A DNA stretch of 64,000 nt from Ascaphus truei (Eukaryota; Chordata; Amphibia; Anura; Ascaphidae), in NCBI GenBank assembly GCA_036426205.1, contig CM071573.1, positions 71,956,580 through 72,020,579 on the forward strand, written 5' to 3'. The translations under genes and the position numbers were made by a program. Every line of letters starts with the position of its first letter. Within the stretch, counting starts at the first letter, position 1. The notes under the pieces were generated by a model. The model was not told the origin of the DNA. It saw only the letters and a list, made by a program, of their open reading frames with translations, and ran no database searches. Of the stretch, positions 34,600-46,650 are shown piece after piece.

Positions 34600-36110
34600 A
34601 TATATATTGTTTATAAGCTACCCCAGGGGACCAGACATTTATGTGTGGGATATACATATTAGAGGGGTCCGCAGTTGGTTGCAAAACCAGCCGGTCAACC
34701 TTCTGTATACCGCCAGGCTGCTCCCACACTAGGGGGGAGTCAGGAGACTCAGCTTGCAATCATTAACCTCTGAATGTCCGTCATCGTTTTGCATCATTTA
34801 TAAATGGACTATATATTCCTGGAATGACAATCTGTAGCACATGAAGAGTTGTGGGGGCTCGTCCCTTTCAACATTGTTTCTATTCTATTTGCTAAATCAG
34901 GTTAAAGCTGCATAAATCTCAGTGACAAATATCACAGATTACGTAACACAGGATGTGTGTGCATTCTGTCTTCAATAAAGTGTATCAGCAAAAATGATAC
35001 GTTTGCGGTGATCATGATAGAGAGGAAATAAAGATATTCTATACGACTGCTCCCTTAAACGAGCAATACAAGCAATATTTTACATGCGTTTTTAAAATAA
35101 ATAAATCTGTTCTGAAGTATTTGATAATACTTACTACCTTTTTTAAATTATTTTTTTTATTCAACTTTCAGTGCCATTTTTTTTGGTTACTTACGTTTTA
35201 ATTAATCATTTTGCAGAGTTTGGGGAAGGGGATACATGCCATTTTGAATGAGTTTTACTATACTGATAATCCTTTGCGTTCTACAGAAGGTTGTAAACAC
35301 TTTCCCAGCAGTGCAAGATCTTTGTAACACTTTCCTGTTTGTGATAATTTGTTGCCAATATTCCCAGCAGTTTGAGCTGCAAACTGTAACAATAGATAAT
35401 GTTACCGTAGTAATATAAGAATACATTGTAGCTGTTGAGTAACATTGACTGAAGGATTGATTTGAAACTGAAAGGCAGCCATTTAGTGAACCCTGGGAAG
35501 CAGGATTTTGCTGATCGACCACAGGAGAACTAGTCGATCGGCAGATTAGGTAATTCGTTTTCAATAAAGATAATCAAAGTCTGCATACATTAAAACAAAA
35601 ACAAATATTTTTTTAAAGATGCTTGGATTGCCTTTTTAAGAGAAGAATTCTTTTAAAAGGAGGTTCAGTTTGATAGTAATGAAAACTAGTAGTGCTCCAT
35701 CTGTACATTATTTTTGATCAGCCATGTACTGTAGGATTTGTCCTTTAAATGTCTTGGTCCTGATTGTTATACAGGTTACAATATGCAATTCCTTAACTGT
35801 AAATCAGTATCTTAGAGACTCTGCTCCTCTCTCCTTCATTGCTCTGACCATCTGATTCAGCTGCCTTCCACAAGATCCGCATCAATAACTGGTTTAATTT
35901 ATTGAGCAATAAATGTTCATTAATGCAGTAGTTACAAAGCCATTACAATGTAATTATTGTTTAATTAGATTATAACTTATGGGATATCCTACAAAGTGCT
36001 TATTGCTTATGTAATAAGCTAAAACATAAAATGTACAAAGTAATTGATTGTCAAAATCCTCAAGCAGATGTGTTTTTAAAGACAGGATTTGGAAGTTTTA
36101 AGTGTATGGC
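34600..36110. other. Apparently unique AT-rich DNA, possible conserved element
   Basis: No repeats recognised. The stretch 35820-36010 is rich in TAAT/ATTA cores ('gtttaattagattataac', 'tgttcattaatgcagtag'), the composition often seen in developmental enhancers. Conservation cannot be judged here. Confidence 0.3.
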
Positions 36111-36119
36111 AAACAAAAA

Positions 36120-36250
36120 TGTCACTTGTGAGCACGTTTGCATGTCTCAAACAGGTCTGCAACCCTGTATTTCCCTATCCTCTCTTAGCATACAATGCTT
36201 CCACTGCACCCAGGGATTCTGGGTAATGACATGCAAATGAGCACTCGCAG
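36120..36250 (-). repeat. GCTCATTTGCATGTC repeat family, copy (minus)
   Basis: The plus strand reads 'aggtctgcaaccctgt' ... 'gcttccactgcacccaggga' ... 'gacatgcaaatgagcac', the reverse of the 50.31-kb copy. Confidence 0.7.
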
Positions 36251-36494
36251 TCTTTTTTGTTTTCTTAAAAAAATATTTTCTTTTCTTATAAGTTTAAGGC
36301 CCAGATCCACAAAAGGTACTAAACTTTAGCACGCCTTTACTCCCATTCATATGAAGGGGGCTGAGGCTACATAGTTACATTAAGTGAACAGGGCTATACA
36401 TTATATACAAGACATTGCATGCACAGTTAAAGATAATATATATTATAGGCGTATGTAACAGTTACAGACCAGATTAAAATGTGAGAGAGCTTTA

Positions 36495-37570
36495 GTTTTG
36501 AAAGAATTTAGACTGAACTTAATCTTTCCTGGAACACCCTTATTATCATACAGACAACTTCATAATCTCAAGAAAATGATGGTGAGGAGTAAAGTATTCA
36601 ACAATACAACTGAATGCGGGACAAGACCATGCCAGGACGCAAGATGCAAAACCTGCGCAATGCTCCACACAGCGGGCACAATACAAATACCACACAGGCA
36701 TCTGGAGTACAAAATGAGAGGAAGGTTCACCTGTTCCTCCAGCAAAGTCTTGTAACTCATCATGTGCATGAAATGCCCAGGGGGCTGCTACAACATAGGT
36801 GAGATGGGACAGGGGCTAAACAAGAGAATGAATCTGCATCGCCACGGAATCACACGCGGACAAGAGACAGTCCTGTCGGCGAACATTTCTCTGACTCTGG
36901 CCATAAGATGAACGATCTGAAGGTGGCCATACTCAAAAGTAATCTTAGAAAACCGAAAGAGGGTGAATACAAATGTATGCAACTGTTTGGGACACTTAGC
37001 GGAGGCCTAAACCGATATCGCAGTTTAATGAGTCACTACTGACACAAGAACTCTCTTCCTATGAGTGCTAAAGGCCATGCCTATACATACTGCTCTATAT
37101 GCATGCACACACAGCTGTCTCTTACACATACAAATACTTTATGTAATTCCATCCCTCTACACCAATATGGACCACATACTATCTACACACACTTTTAGTA
37201 ATGCAACAGCCTTTTACATTTCCACACCTACCCACACCATTTATATACACTACAACTCCACACACCTTTTGTAGAACGCTGTATACACTGTGAGCTCTTT
37301 ATAAATTTTTATTTACATACACACACACACTGTTACATCACTGACATTCAGGAACTATTTAACAGCTCAAGTCATAAATCACATACTACACAGGGGGGGG
37401 GCAGGTTTCAGTCACAGATAACATTCCAAGATGGATGTTTTTAAGTAAAAACCTTGCTTGCTTTATTCAATGTAACATTGCCGGATGAAGAGATCAGTGT
37501 ATCTTGTAAGCTCGCGCGAATAAAAGCATTTCGTTAGCCACAGAACTGTATCGTCTATTCATTTTTGTTT
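36495..37570 (+). pseudogene. Penelope-like element, GIY-YIG region and 3' end (plus)
   Basis: The frame from 36498 reads PLLSYRQLHNLKK, then CGTRPCQDARCKTC, a cysteine-rich linker typical of Penelope-like retroelements just before the endonuclease. A stop interrupts where the minus-strand sister copy has VVYLI; beyond it, LIMCMKCPGGCYNIGEMGQGL keeps a degraded YIG motif. More frameshifts follow. In active elements this endonuclease nicks target DNA and the upstream reverse transcriptase, missing here, copies the RNA. The 3' region to about 37560 ('gaagagatcagtgtatctt', 'aaagcatttcgttagccac') matches the sister copy at 43.03-44.00 kb. Confidence 0.8.
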
Positions 37571-37603
37571 ATTAATGCTTGGCTAACACGGTACCGATAC
37601 CTC

Positions 37604-37605
<2 letters not shown>

Positions 37606-37680
<75 letters not shown>
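37606..37680. repeat. (CA)n microsatellite
   Basis: An uninterrupted CA run of about 75 bp. Confidence 0.97.
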
Positions 37681-37683
<3 letters not shown>

Positions 37684-37899
37684 AGCGTTGTGCGCTGTGT
37701 TTTTTTGTCTATTTGTCTAACGTTCTAGGGGGTGCTCTGAGCCATCCCTGGTACCACAGCTGCAGACGCTTCATTCAAAATTGATAAAAATAGGTCACGT
37801 ATTTCACTTATTTTTTATCACCTTTTAATCACTTCACGTGTGTGTTAGAATTTAATAGTTGCGCACTTTCAATTCACCTTGTCACTTCATTTGATAGAC

Positions 37900-38400
37900 T
37901 GGTCGTCGCCCCTGATTTAATTATTGGGCTACCCATAGAGTCCCAGTACACATGGGCTAATTAGCTGGGGGGCATGGGTTAATCTGTGTCTCCATGTTAG
38001 GGATTGGATACAAATAATTGTTCACCAATAGTCTGTATTCAATGTTAAGAATAGGGTTACACAGGTATATAAACTGTGTCAACCCTACAGTTTTTAGTTG
38101 TGCTTCTGATTCCACCTGGAATGTCACCGGATTGCTGGAGAATTGCTGGCTGATACTTCTCCATCCCTGTGACGATGGGGAGGATTTGGCCCGGGATTAA
38201 AGGGGTTGCACCCCAATTGGCCACCCTCTAACCTCACCAGGGAGACAAGGGGTTAACTGGGCTGAGGCCCAGAAATGTGATTTAACCCTTGTCATAACCT
38301 GAAAATGTATATTCCACTGTTCCCCTGTTTTATTGTTATATCAGTGTCTGCATCACACACACACTAGGATCCATCCGGGAGCACAAGGGTTAATAGTTGT
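37900..38400 (+). mobile_element. LTR-like segment with TATA box
   Basis: 'acaggtatataaactgtgt' lies at 38060 and 'gtcaaccctacagtt' follows it. A similar TATA context occurs at 39.87 kb ('ggtatataatctgtggtc'). No matching termini were defined, so LTR identity is tentative. Confidence 0.35.
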
Positions 38401-39480
38401 TTAGTGATTATAGCCCTTTGTGTAATTTTCCCGCCTTTTCAGGCACCATTTTGCAGGCTCCCATAGGCCGCCATTGAGCTCCATGTGTTTCAATGGTGAA
38501 TCTTGCAGTTTGGGTCCTGTTTCCTGAGAAGACCAGCAGATGGCGTCCGAGAGGAGGAGCGGCGATTTCCCATTGTAAGTCAATGGGCTCATTGACTTCA
38601 GTGGAAATCCTCGAAGGAGCTTTCCAGGAACGAATTGGCTGCCGTCCAAACCGCTTAACCGCAAAGCGGATACATTTTCAATAGGAGAGCTTTGATCACT
38701 GATTAGCCAAGTTCAACGACAAGTGGCGTGGGAATAAACAGTTCTAGAGCACCTAGAAATAAAATTCTTTCTGCCCCTAGTTCCTAGACCCCCCTCTCAC
38801 TCGATCACAACCGGGTGCCCGTATCCTGAACCCCCGATAAGGGTCGAACCGAGAAGAGCGGGTCGCGCCATAGGTTCCAATGGCGGCGGCAGAAATGGCT
38901 CAGGAAAACGGCTAAGTGTCAAAAGCTGAAATTTGGTAATCCATAGCTCCGGTTCCGGAGGGCCCAGAGGATCAGGGTTTGGGGTATCTGTAGGCACTGC
39001 TCCGGCATCGCTGCAGAACCATCCTTGACCCTCTTGGACCAACCCGACGGAGTATGGACCCCCTTGAAAGTTCGGGACTTTTCCCCTAGACTCCAATGGC
39101 GGCCAAACCCCATTGACCGGCTATGGCGGAAAACCCCCATTGACTTCAACGGCGGCGTCGCCCCGTTGAAAGTCTATGGCGGCGGATTCCCATAGCCGCC
39201 AACGGCGGCGGTTTGCCATTGAAAGTCTATGGCGGCGGAGCCGGTTGTTTTCAATGGGGATTTAGTGAAAAACCGTGATTTAATTTACAGCGGAGATTTT
39301 TGTATTAAAATGTGGAACGGTTTTAAGTGTATTTGTGTATCTCCGGTTCCGAAGGTCATAGCAAGTCTAAAATTGGACCATAGGGTGTCCCAGTTCCGGT
39401 ATTGAGAACTGGGAAGTTTGGACCTGCTGGACCCAACGGAACCAGATATGTTAATATGTTTATGTTTTATCTTTCATACT
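38400..39480. repeat. GC-rich block with repeated CCATTGA / GGCGGC motifs
   Basis: A 1-kb GC-rich island containing repeated 'aatggcggc', 'cccattgac' and 'gaaagtctatggcggcgg', densest at 39100-39250. The motifs occur in both orientations and can pair with each other. The class is unknown; it may be the interior of a transposon flanked by the TATA-bearing segments on each side. Confidence 0.5.
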
Positions 39481-39484
39481 GTGT

Positions 39485-40410
39485 TCCAAGGTATGCGTAA
39501 AACCCAGAGGAAATTCCTTTGCATACCAGGGTAGCATATGGCCATAAAGGCGACCCAATGTCTAGGACTTAAGTATGGTTCAAAGGACTTTGTCACCTCT
39601 ACTGTTTACATGAGGGCGGAGATTACTCAAACCAGAGCAGTCTTCAAGTGTTCCAGTTCACACCTCACAACAAAGAATTTCCTGCCAGGAATCCAATCTG
39701 GTAGACTAGCTGGCATTCCTGATGCAGAGGAGGGGTTACAGAAATGAGACCCCAGAGCTCTACTGCGCATGTACCAGCTAGCAGGGGGGCATGTATCAAA
39801 TTGTGTTCCCACGTTAATGAGTGGCTAGAGTTACTTGAAAACCAATCCACTGTACTTAAGGTTAAGGATAGGGCCACAAAAGGTATATAATCTGTGGTCA
39901 ACCCTTTATCCTTTGTCTGTTCTATACCATCTTGATTGCTGAGAGAAACGCTATGCAATGTCTTCATGCCAGAGGTCTTTCATGTCTTTGGTGTCTTGAT
40001 GACTATGAAGAGTGCTGTATGAACTGCCAGTCCAGATATGACTGCTTCATCATTTCCATTTTAAGTAAGTGTCTATATTTTGCCTGTTATTTGTATATCT
40101 GATGTGTTCACCTTTATCAAGGAATAAATTATATTTTATCATATCTTAAGTCTCGTCCCAGTTCAGACCCAGTTATAAATATATATTATCTTTTTATATA
40201 TATTTGTGTGTAAATTACAGCCTGCCATAAAGTCACCGTGACAATCCCCCAACCCTAAGTAAGTGTTACCTTCTTGCCTGTTAATTGTACTATATTGCTG
40301 TATTCACCTTTTTAAGGAATACATTATATTTTATTATATCTAAGCCTCGTTCAGTTCAACCCAGATATTTGGTGTTCATTATATCTTGTCATAAGCTACC
40401 GTGACAATAT
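39485..40410 (+). mobile_element. LTR-like region with duplicated polyadenylation-side module
   Basis: A TATA-like 'aaaggtatataatctgtgg' (39870) is followed by two diverged tandem modules, 40063-40243 and 40257-40408. Each runs from 'aagtaagtgt' through 'ttcacctttttaaggaataca' to 'ccgtgacaat'. This resembles an LTR R-U5 region duplicated by unequal exchange. No gag-pol is attached. Confidence 0.45.
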
Positions 40411-40439
40411 ATATATATATATATATATGAGCTGACTAG

Positions 40440-40760
40440 CAATGCTTCATTACCCCGATGAAGTTCTCATACTAGGAACGAAACGTGTAGGGTTTTAACT
40501 TGTGTAGACCTGAAGCGCGTTCACCAATTCTAACTGCCCCAGTACCATTGACCTAAGAGTAGGAAAAATAGCGGTGGGACCGGAATAAAAACAACAGCTG
40601 ACCGATTTCCCCACCACCACCTGACGTCACAAAAACGGGACTTTGGGCTCCTATCACGAGATCCAACTGCTGGAGTGGTAGCACCGCTGATGGACGCATT
40701 GGACGTGAGTGGAGGACGTTGTTATTTCCTTTCAATTGCCCGTGCAGTGGTTAAGGGACT
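40440..40760 (+). mobile_element. Retroelement tail with hammerhead-like motif
   Basis: ccgatga, a, gttc-tcatactag-gaac (a 4-bp stem), gaaacgtgtaggg (40454-40490). Only U4 of the CUGAUGA box is changed. It follows a (TA)n run and continues into GC-rich sequence. Confidence 0.5.
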
Positions 40761-40944
40761 TTGAGCTTTGATATATGCACGCATGGGCAAGGCCATTGTT
40801 TGAAAGAACTTAAGACACCTGCCAATCACAGATTATCCCATGGTCCAATCAATCAATCACATAGAGTCAAACTAAACAATGAATGGAGATTCCACGAAGT
40901 GAAAAACCGGTGCACAGCCAAAAGAAGCAGCAAGAGTTGGACTA

Positions 40945-41060
40945 AGTGACCATAGAAAAAGTTTTATTGATTAAAAAAGCATGATGGTAGAGTCCTGGCG
41001 GATCCTCTTACGCGTTTCACGCACGAAGCACTTTATCAAAAATAAACTAAACAATGAGAA
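40945..41060 (-). mobile_element. Retroelement tail with hammerhead-like motif (minus)
   Basis: The minus strand reads ttgataaa, gtgc-ttcgt-gcgt (a stem with G-U pairs), gaaacgcgtaagagg (41010-41045), then 'aatcaataaaactttttct' and 'atggtcacttagtcc'. It lies just upstream of, and opposite to, the Penelope-like coding remnant at 41.5 kb. Confidence 0.5.
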
Positions 41061-41499
41061 ATAAAAACATAAAGGTATAAAATTATACAAATAATCATAA
41101 AAGGCTAACAATTTAATAGAATGAGAGTATAAAACAATACCATAAATGTATTGCTCAATATTAAATGAAGATTAAGCATTGAGGGAGGCACCGCTCAGCT
41201 TGCAAATTAATATGTTATGTACTAGAGGGGTGCTTAAGGGAATGTGCACTATATGAAGACAGAGGAGAAAAGAATCCCTGTTGTAAGCACTCTACCTCTA
41301 CTGATATAAATAATAATTAGTAATATACTTTTAATATTTTAAAGAAACAGCCTGAGATGACTAATAGGTATAAAGGGATATTCCCTCCTTTCATGCATAT
41401 TCTGCAGAGAAGCCTTCTATCCGCATAGCTGTCTGCAGATATAAAAAATATCAAGTTAGGACAGTTTCATTGTCTAAAAATAAACTGTTCTAGGGAGAG

Positions 41500-42364
41500 C
41501 AACTTTCTTTGTCAATCGAAGACTCTCGGTGATAAATTCACTGCTAAAGGTTACGAACCAAAACTTATTACAGATTCTCTAAACAAAGTTTGGGCTTTAG
41601 ATAGGTCCTCTTAGCTTATTAAGTCCAAGCAAAATAGAAAATCGCATTTTGGTTATGGTGAACCTAGGAATTTGGCGGATAACAATTCCATAGCTCCGAA
41701 GTTCATAACCACTTACAATCAATACTCCAGGTCCATTCGAAGTATTCTGAATGGTCACTGGAATATATTAAAGTGTGATCCTCATTTAGGACCTATACTT
41801 CCGGAGAAAGCTCCTATCATTTATAGGAAAGCCAGGAACATTAAGAGTACCCTGGCTCCCAGTAAAATTAGATCCACTGATTCATCGGCAACTGCCGCCT
41901 CTGTGAGCCAATTGGGTAATCACAGGTGCGGCAGAGGTCGCTGCATCACTTGCAAGCATTTAGTCACCAAATCCAACTGTGTTTCTTTCCAGAAAGGTAA
42001 TACACACCAGGTCATGGGCAATATTAATTGTCTGAGTACTTATATTGTATATTTGATATTTTGTGGTTGCGGCCAGCAATGTGTCAGTCGCACCACACAA
42101 CCTCTCAGTACTCGCTTCTTAGAGCATAGGAGGAATGTTGTGAATGGTAATATTTCCCATAGTGTGTCTAGACATTTTAAATTAATACATAATAAAGATC
42201 CTATATCTATGACCATTACGGCTTTGGAACACATTTCACCTTATGATCTGGGAGGTGGCTGCTTTACAGCCCTTTGCCGAAGGGAAACGTTCTGGATCTA
42301 CCAGTTGGGTACTTTAACCCCTGGTGGTCTGAATGAATGTTTGGATACCAGTTCCATAGTGTAG
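41500..42364 (+). pseudogene. Penelope-like element, linker and GIY-YIG endonuclease remnant
   Basis: The frame is open from about 41615 to the stop after 'LDTSSIV'; an in-frame TAG at 41612 separates it from upstream coding (KGYEPKLITDSLNKVWALDRS) that belongs to the same protein. Segments in order: FITTYNQYSRSI, the end of the reverse transcriptase; HWNILKCDPHL and APSKIRSTD; a cysteine linker CGRGRCITC; and the endonuclease YIVYLIFCGCGQQCVSRTT...RFLEHRRNV, ending ETFWIYQLGTLTPGGLNE. The YIG of the second motif is CVS here, so catalysis is probably lost. It differs from the two other Penelope copies and represents a separate lineage. No methionine starts the 230-residue open part, consistent with 5' truncation. 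Confidence 0.85.
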
Positions 42365-42369
42365 TTATC

Positions 42370-43020
42370 CTTCTTCCTCTGCTGGTCCCTGTAGTTGATT
42401 GTACTTGTCACAGTTATCCTCTGTATCCTCATATCTCTCTCATTCTCTGACCAATTGTTTATATATAATTGATTACATTTGTTTGTGTATATGGAGCATT
42501 TATGTGTGTATAGTTTTTTTTTTTTTTTTTTAATAGAATAACACTATACAGGGTTTTTATTGTTCCACCATGAGAAAATAATAGAAACTAGGATGATGAT
42601 AATATTAATAATACAAATAATAATAATAACAATAAAATGATTATCATTATAAATACAAAACACATAGCCTTCTTTTATACTTTGTATACTGTTTATGTGT
42701 GGGTGTCTAGATCCCCGAATTGAGTTTCATCTCTTTCAGAAGCTTCTTTATTCTTTTATCTGTTTTGCACATGGGATGTTATAGTATGATTAAATGTATA
42801 AGGAATATATAGTTTGTAATTGCAGTGTTATAATCATTTAGTATATTATTATTATTGTACCAGGTTATATATCTTTCCAATGAGTATTTGTTCAATTGTA
42901 TTCCCTATGTGTAATTTTATTGATTTTAATTTTAATTTTATCAGTACTTTTATTAAGATCAATTTGTAGTATTTGTTTTATTATCACCCGTTATGCTATA
43001 TATATATATATATATATATA
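42370..43020. other. AT-rich 3' flank of the Penelope-like remnant
   Basis: Includes an 18-base T-tract (42514-42531), AT-rich sequence with ATAATA runs, and a (TA)n run at 43000-43020. No gene seen. Confidence 0.4.
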
Positions 43021-43024
43021 AAAT

Positions 43025-44002
43025 CAAAAAATAAATAGATGATACCGTTCTGTGGCTAACGAAATGCTTTTATTTGTGCGAGCTTTCGAGATACACTGAT
43101 CTCTTCTTCCGGCGATGTTACAATGAATGAAGCAAGGATAACTTAAAAACAGTGTCTCTTGGAATGTTATCTGTTCTTGTCCTTCCCCCGTGTGGATGTG
43201 TTTTATGGCTAGAGGTGTCAAAGGGTAACTGAAAGCAAGTGAAGAAAGAGTGTGTATGTGTATCAGTGTGAATAAAAATGAATGGAGAGCCACAGTATAA
43301 ACAGTGCTCTACACAAGGTGTGTGTGGAGTGAGAGGGATATAAATGGTGTGGGTGGGTGTGGAAATGTGAGAGTTTGTAGCACAACTAAAAGTGTGTGTG
43401 GATACTATGTGGTCCCTATTGGTGTATATGGATGGAAAAATAAGGAGTATTAGTATGTGTGAGAGACAGCTGTGTGTGCATACATATAGCACAGTATGTA
43501 CAGACATGGCCTTTAGCGCTCATGGGAAGAGAGTTCGCTAGTGTCAGTAATGACTCATAAAATTTCGATCTCTGTTTAGGCCACTGCTAAGTGTCCCGAA
43601 CAGTTGCATAAATTTGTATTCATGCAACCGTCTCTCTTTCGGGGTTTTAAGATTACCTTTGAGTATGGCAACCCTCAGATCGTTCATCTTATGGCCAGAG
43701 TCAGAGAAATGTTCGCCAACAGGACTGTCTCTTGTTCCGCGTGTGATGCTGTGGCGATGCAGGTTCATTCTCTTGTTTAGCCCCTGTCCTGTCTCACCTA
43801 TGTAGTAGCAGCCCCCTGGGCATTTCATGCACATGATGAGGTACACGACATTGCTGGAGGAACAGGTGAACCCTCCTCTGATTTTGTATTCCCGATTCTT
43901 GTGTGGTATTTGTATTGTGTCCGCTGTGTAGAGCATTGCGCAGGTTTTGCATCTTGGGTCCTGGCATGGTTTTGTCCCGCATTGTACTGCTGTATATATA
44001 TA
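43025..44002 (-). pseudogene. Penelope-like element, intact GIY-YIG domain, 5'-truncated (minus)
   Basis: The minus-strand frame (43544-44020) encodes CQDPRCKTCAML, the cysteine linker, then SSNVVYLIMCMKC and CYYIGETGQGL, which keep both halves of the GIY-YIG signature. Next come KRMNLHRHSI with the conserved Arg and His, GEHFSDSGHKM, and ERRLHEYKFMQLFGT with the catalytic-type Glu, ending in GLNRDRNF. The endonuclease half is therefore intact, while the reverse transcriptase is missing because the copy stops at a TA-rich junction next to the hAT element at 44003. The 3' region (43030-43500) contains 'gcgagctttcgagatacac' and pairs with the plus copy at 36.5-37.56 kb, forming a 6-kb-spaced inverted pair. 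Confidence 0.85.
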
Positions 44003-44206
44003 CAGTGTTCGACAAATCACCCAAAAATCTACTCGCCCACCCCAAAAATCTACTCGCCACCTAGTCTCGCCCCCAACCCCGCCCCTAGTCCCGCCCCCAA
44101 CCCCACCCCTAGTCCCGCCACCAACCTTGCTTTAAATTAAAATTCATTTAATAAATTCCTAGTCAGAACAACATTCGTTTTTGACATACATGTATTTATT
44201 GTATTA

Positions 44207-44527
44207 CAGGCATACCCCGCTTTAAGTACACTCACTTTAAGTACACTCGCGAGTAAGTACATATCGCCCAATAGGCAAACGGCAGCTCACGCATGCGCCT
44301 GTCATCACGTCCTGAACAGCAATACCGGCTCCCTACCTGTACCGAAGCTGTGCGCAAGCGGGGAGACTATAGAGCCTGTTACAAATGCGTTATTTACATC
44401 GTATATAACGATTGCAGTACAGTACATGCATCGATAAGTGGGAAAAGGTAGTGCTTCACTTTAAGTACATTTTCGCTTTACATACATGCTCCGGTCCCAT
44501 TGCGTACGTTAATGCGGGGTATGCCTG
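44207..44527. mobile_element. Tigger/pogo-like MITE nested in the hAT element
   Basis: A 321-bp element from 'caggcataccccgctttaag' to 'taatgcggggtatgcctg', flanked by TA dinucleotides (44205-44206 and 44528-44529). TIRs beginning CAGGCATACC and TA duplications are characteristic of Tigger (pogo) elements. Internal 'ctttaagtaca' motifs recur near both ends. No transposase. Confidence 0.85.
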
Positions 44528-44909
44528 TACATTATACTACAATTAGTCCTTGTTACGTGTGTGTGTGTATGTGTGTGTAAATGTCGGATATAGAAATAAA
44601 AGCCAGATGTGAATGACTAGTTTCCTGAACCCCTTAACCAGTGTCTGGATGCCCCCGCTTCACAATATCTAAAGCAGAAACCCCACCTGGGATCTTACCT
44701 GATCCGTAGTCCCTCAATGTCCAGGTGCCCTCATTCCCGCAATGTTATACATTGAGGGGATGTGTTCCCTACCTGCCTTCTGGGTTAGGGGGGTTACGAT
44801 GTCTTCCGTGTGAAGCTTGAGTCAGATCTGGAAGAAAGCAGTATAGGTTATTTCGGTGTAGTATAGGGAAGTTAAGCTATATAGGGTAAATAAGAGATCC
44901 AGAATGTGA

Positions 44910-44964
44910 GAGAGTGTGGGGGGGAGAGAGAGAGAGAGTGTGGGGGGAGAGAGAGAGAGTGAGG

Positions 44965-45050
<86 letters not shown>

Positions 45051-45255
45051 AGAGAGGGGCGAGAGAGAGGGGAGAGAGTCAGAGAGAGGGGAGAGAGACA
45101 GGGAGAGGGGAGAGAGAGGGGAGAGAGACCGAGAGGGGAGAGAGACCGAGAGGGAGAGAGACCGAGAGGGGAGAGAGACCGAGAGAGGGGAGAGAGACCG
45201 AGAGAGGGGAGAGAGACAGAGAGAGGGGAGAGAGACAGAGAGAGGGGAGAGAGGG
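44910..45255. repeat. GA-rich tract with (GA)n core
   Basis: A (GA)n core at about 44967-45046, with gaggggagagagac-type units on either side. Confidence 0.95.
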
Positions 45256-45770
45256 TGACTGACTGGGTGGGTGACTGACTGACTGGGTGACTGACTGGGT
45301 GGGTGGGTGACTGACTGACTGGGTAACTGACTGGGTGGGTGACTGACTGACTGGTGGGTGACTGACTGGTGGGTGACTGACTGGGTGGGTGACTGACTGG
45401 GTGGGTGACTGACTGTGTGACTGACTGGGTGGGTGACTGACTGGGTGGGTGACTGACTGACTGGGTGACTGACTGGGTGGGTGACTGACTGGGTGGGTGA
45501 CTGACTGGGTGGGTGACTATCTGGGTGGTGACTGACTGGGCGACTGACTGACTGGGTGGGTGACTGACTGACTGACTGACTTGGTGGGTGACTGACTGAC
45601 TGAGTGGGTGGGTGGGTAACTGACTGACTGGGTGGGTGACTGACTGGGTGACTGACTGACTGGGTGGGTGACTGACTGACTGGGTGACTGACTGGGTGGG
45701 TGACTGACTGGGTGGGTGACTGACTGGGGCAGGGGTGACTGACTGACTGGGGCAGGGGTGACTGACTGAA
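45250..45770. repeat. GACTGACTGGGTGGGT minisatellite
   Basis: About 35 variants of a 12-16 bp unit (gactgactgggtgggt, gactgactgggt, gactgactggtgggt). The plus strand repeatedly offers GGGTGGG pairs, enough G3 runs for long-loop quadruplexes. The Pro/Ser/Gln/Val-rich minus-strand frames are artefacts of the repeat. Confidence 0.95.
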
Positions 45771-45794
45771 TGGGGGGGGACCTCTGGTGTCACA

Positions 45795-46650
45795 CACATT
45801 CTGACACACACACACACACAACCCCATCCTAATCCCCACTACACACCACAACACACACACCACACACCCACACACACACACCCCTCCCATATCACCACAC
45901 ACCACAACCACACACACACACCGCCACGAGCAGGCTGGCCCATATACACACACACTCGACTGACCGCTCCTTGACCTGCACCATACCACACACACACACT
46001 CTCCCATACACATCACATCTCCCCATCACACTACAGACCAGTACTCTCCACCCCCACCATCACACCACACTACACACACACTCACACCACCAAAACACCA
46101 CCACACTCACCACACACCCAACCCCACACCCCCCACACCCACCACACACCCACCACCCCCAACCACCCACCCACCACAACCCCATCACTCCCCTATAACC
46201 ACTCCCCACCCCATATCACGCCCACGTCCACCAACACACACTCTCCCAACCCTCCCATCCCACTCCCAGCCACACCACCCCCCCCCCCGACTACTCGCCA
46301 CTATACTACACACACTTACACTCTCCATATACTACACACACACTCTCCCATATAAACACACACCCCTCCCACCAACTCCCATATACACATCAACACACGA
46401 CACAACACACCATCACACACACTCTACACACAATCACCCTACTCTCCCATATACCACACACCACACCTCTCCTCATACTATCACACAACCCCCTCTTCCC
46501 AATCAACCACACACCACAACACAAATCTCCCATATATACCTCCCCACACAACACCACACTCTACCATATATAACACACACTCATCCCATATACACCACCC
46601 ACACACTAACACAAGTAACTGCCACTACTATATATACACACACACACACA
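45795..46650. repeat. CA/C-rich, G-depleted tract (about 850 bp)
   Basis: Irregular ACACAC, CCACACC and CCCACC runs with short tctcccatat interruptions; G is very rare on the plus strand over most of the tract. It adjoins the minisatellite and appears to have grown from mixed CA and CCA slippage. Confidence 0.9.

Noticed and set aside
44914..45278. Arg/Glu-rich plus-strand frames
   Set aside because: Alternating Arg-Glu translation of (GA)n.
44822..46016. 331- and 379-codon minus-strand frames rich in PSQSVTHPVSQ
   Set aside because: Artefact of the GACTGACTGGGTGGGT minisatellite and GA tract, which lack stops in these frames. The upstream part is translated CA-rich sequence.
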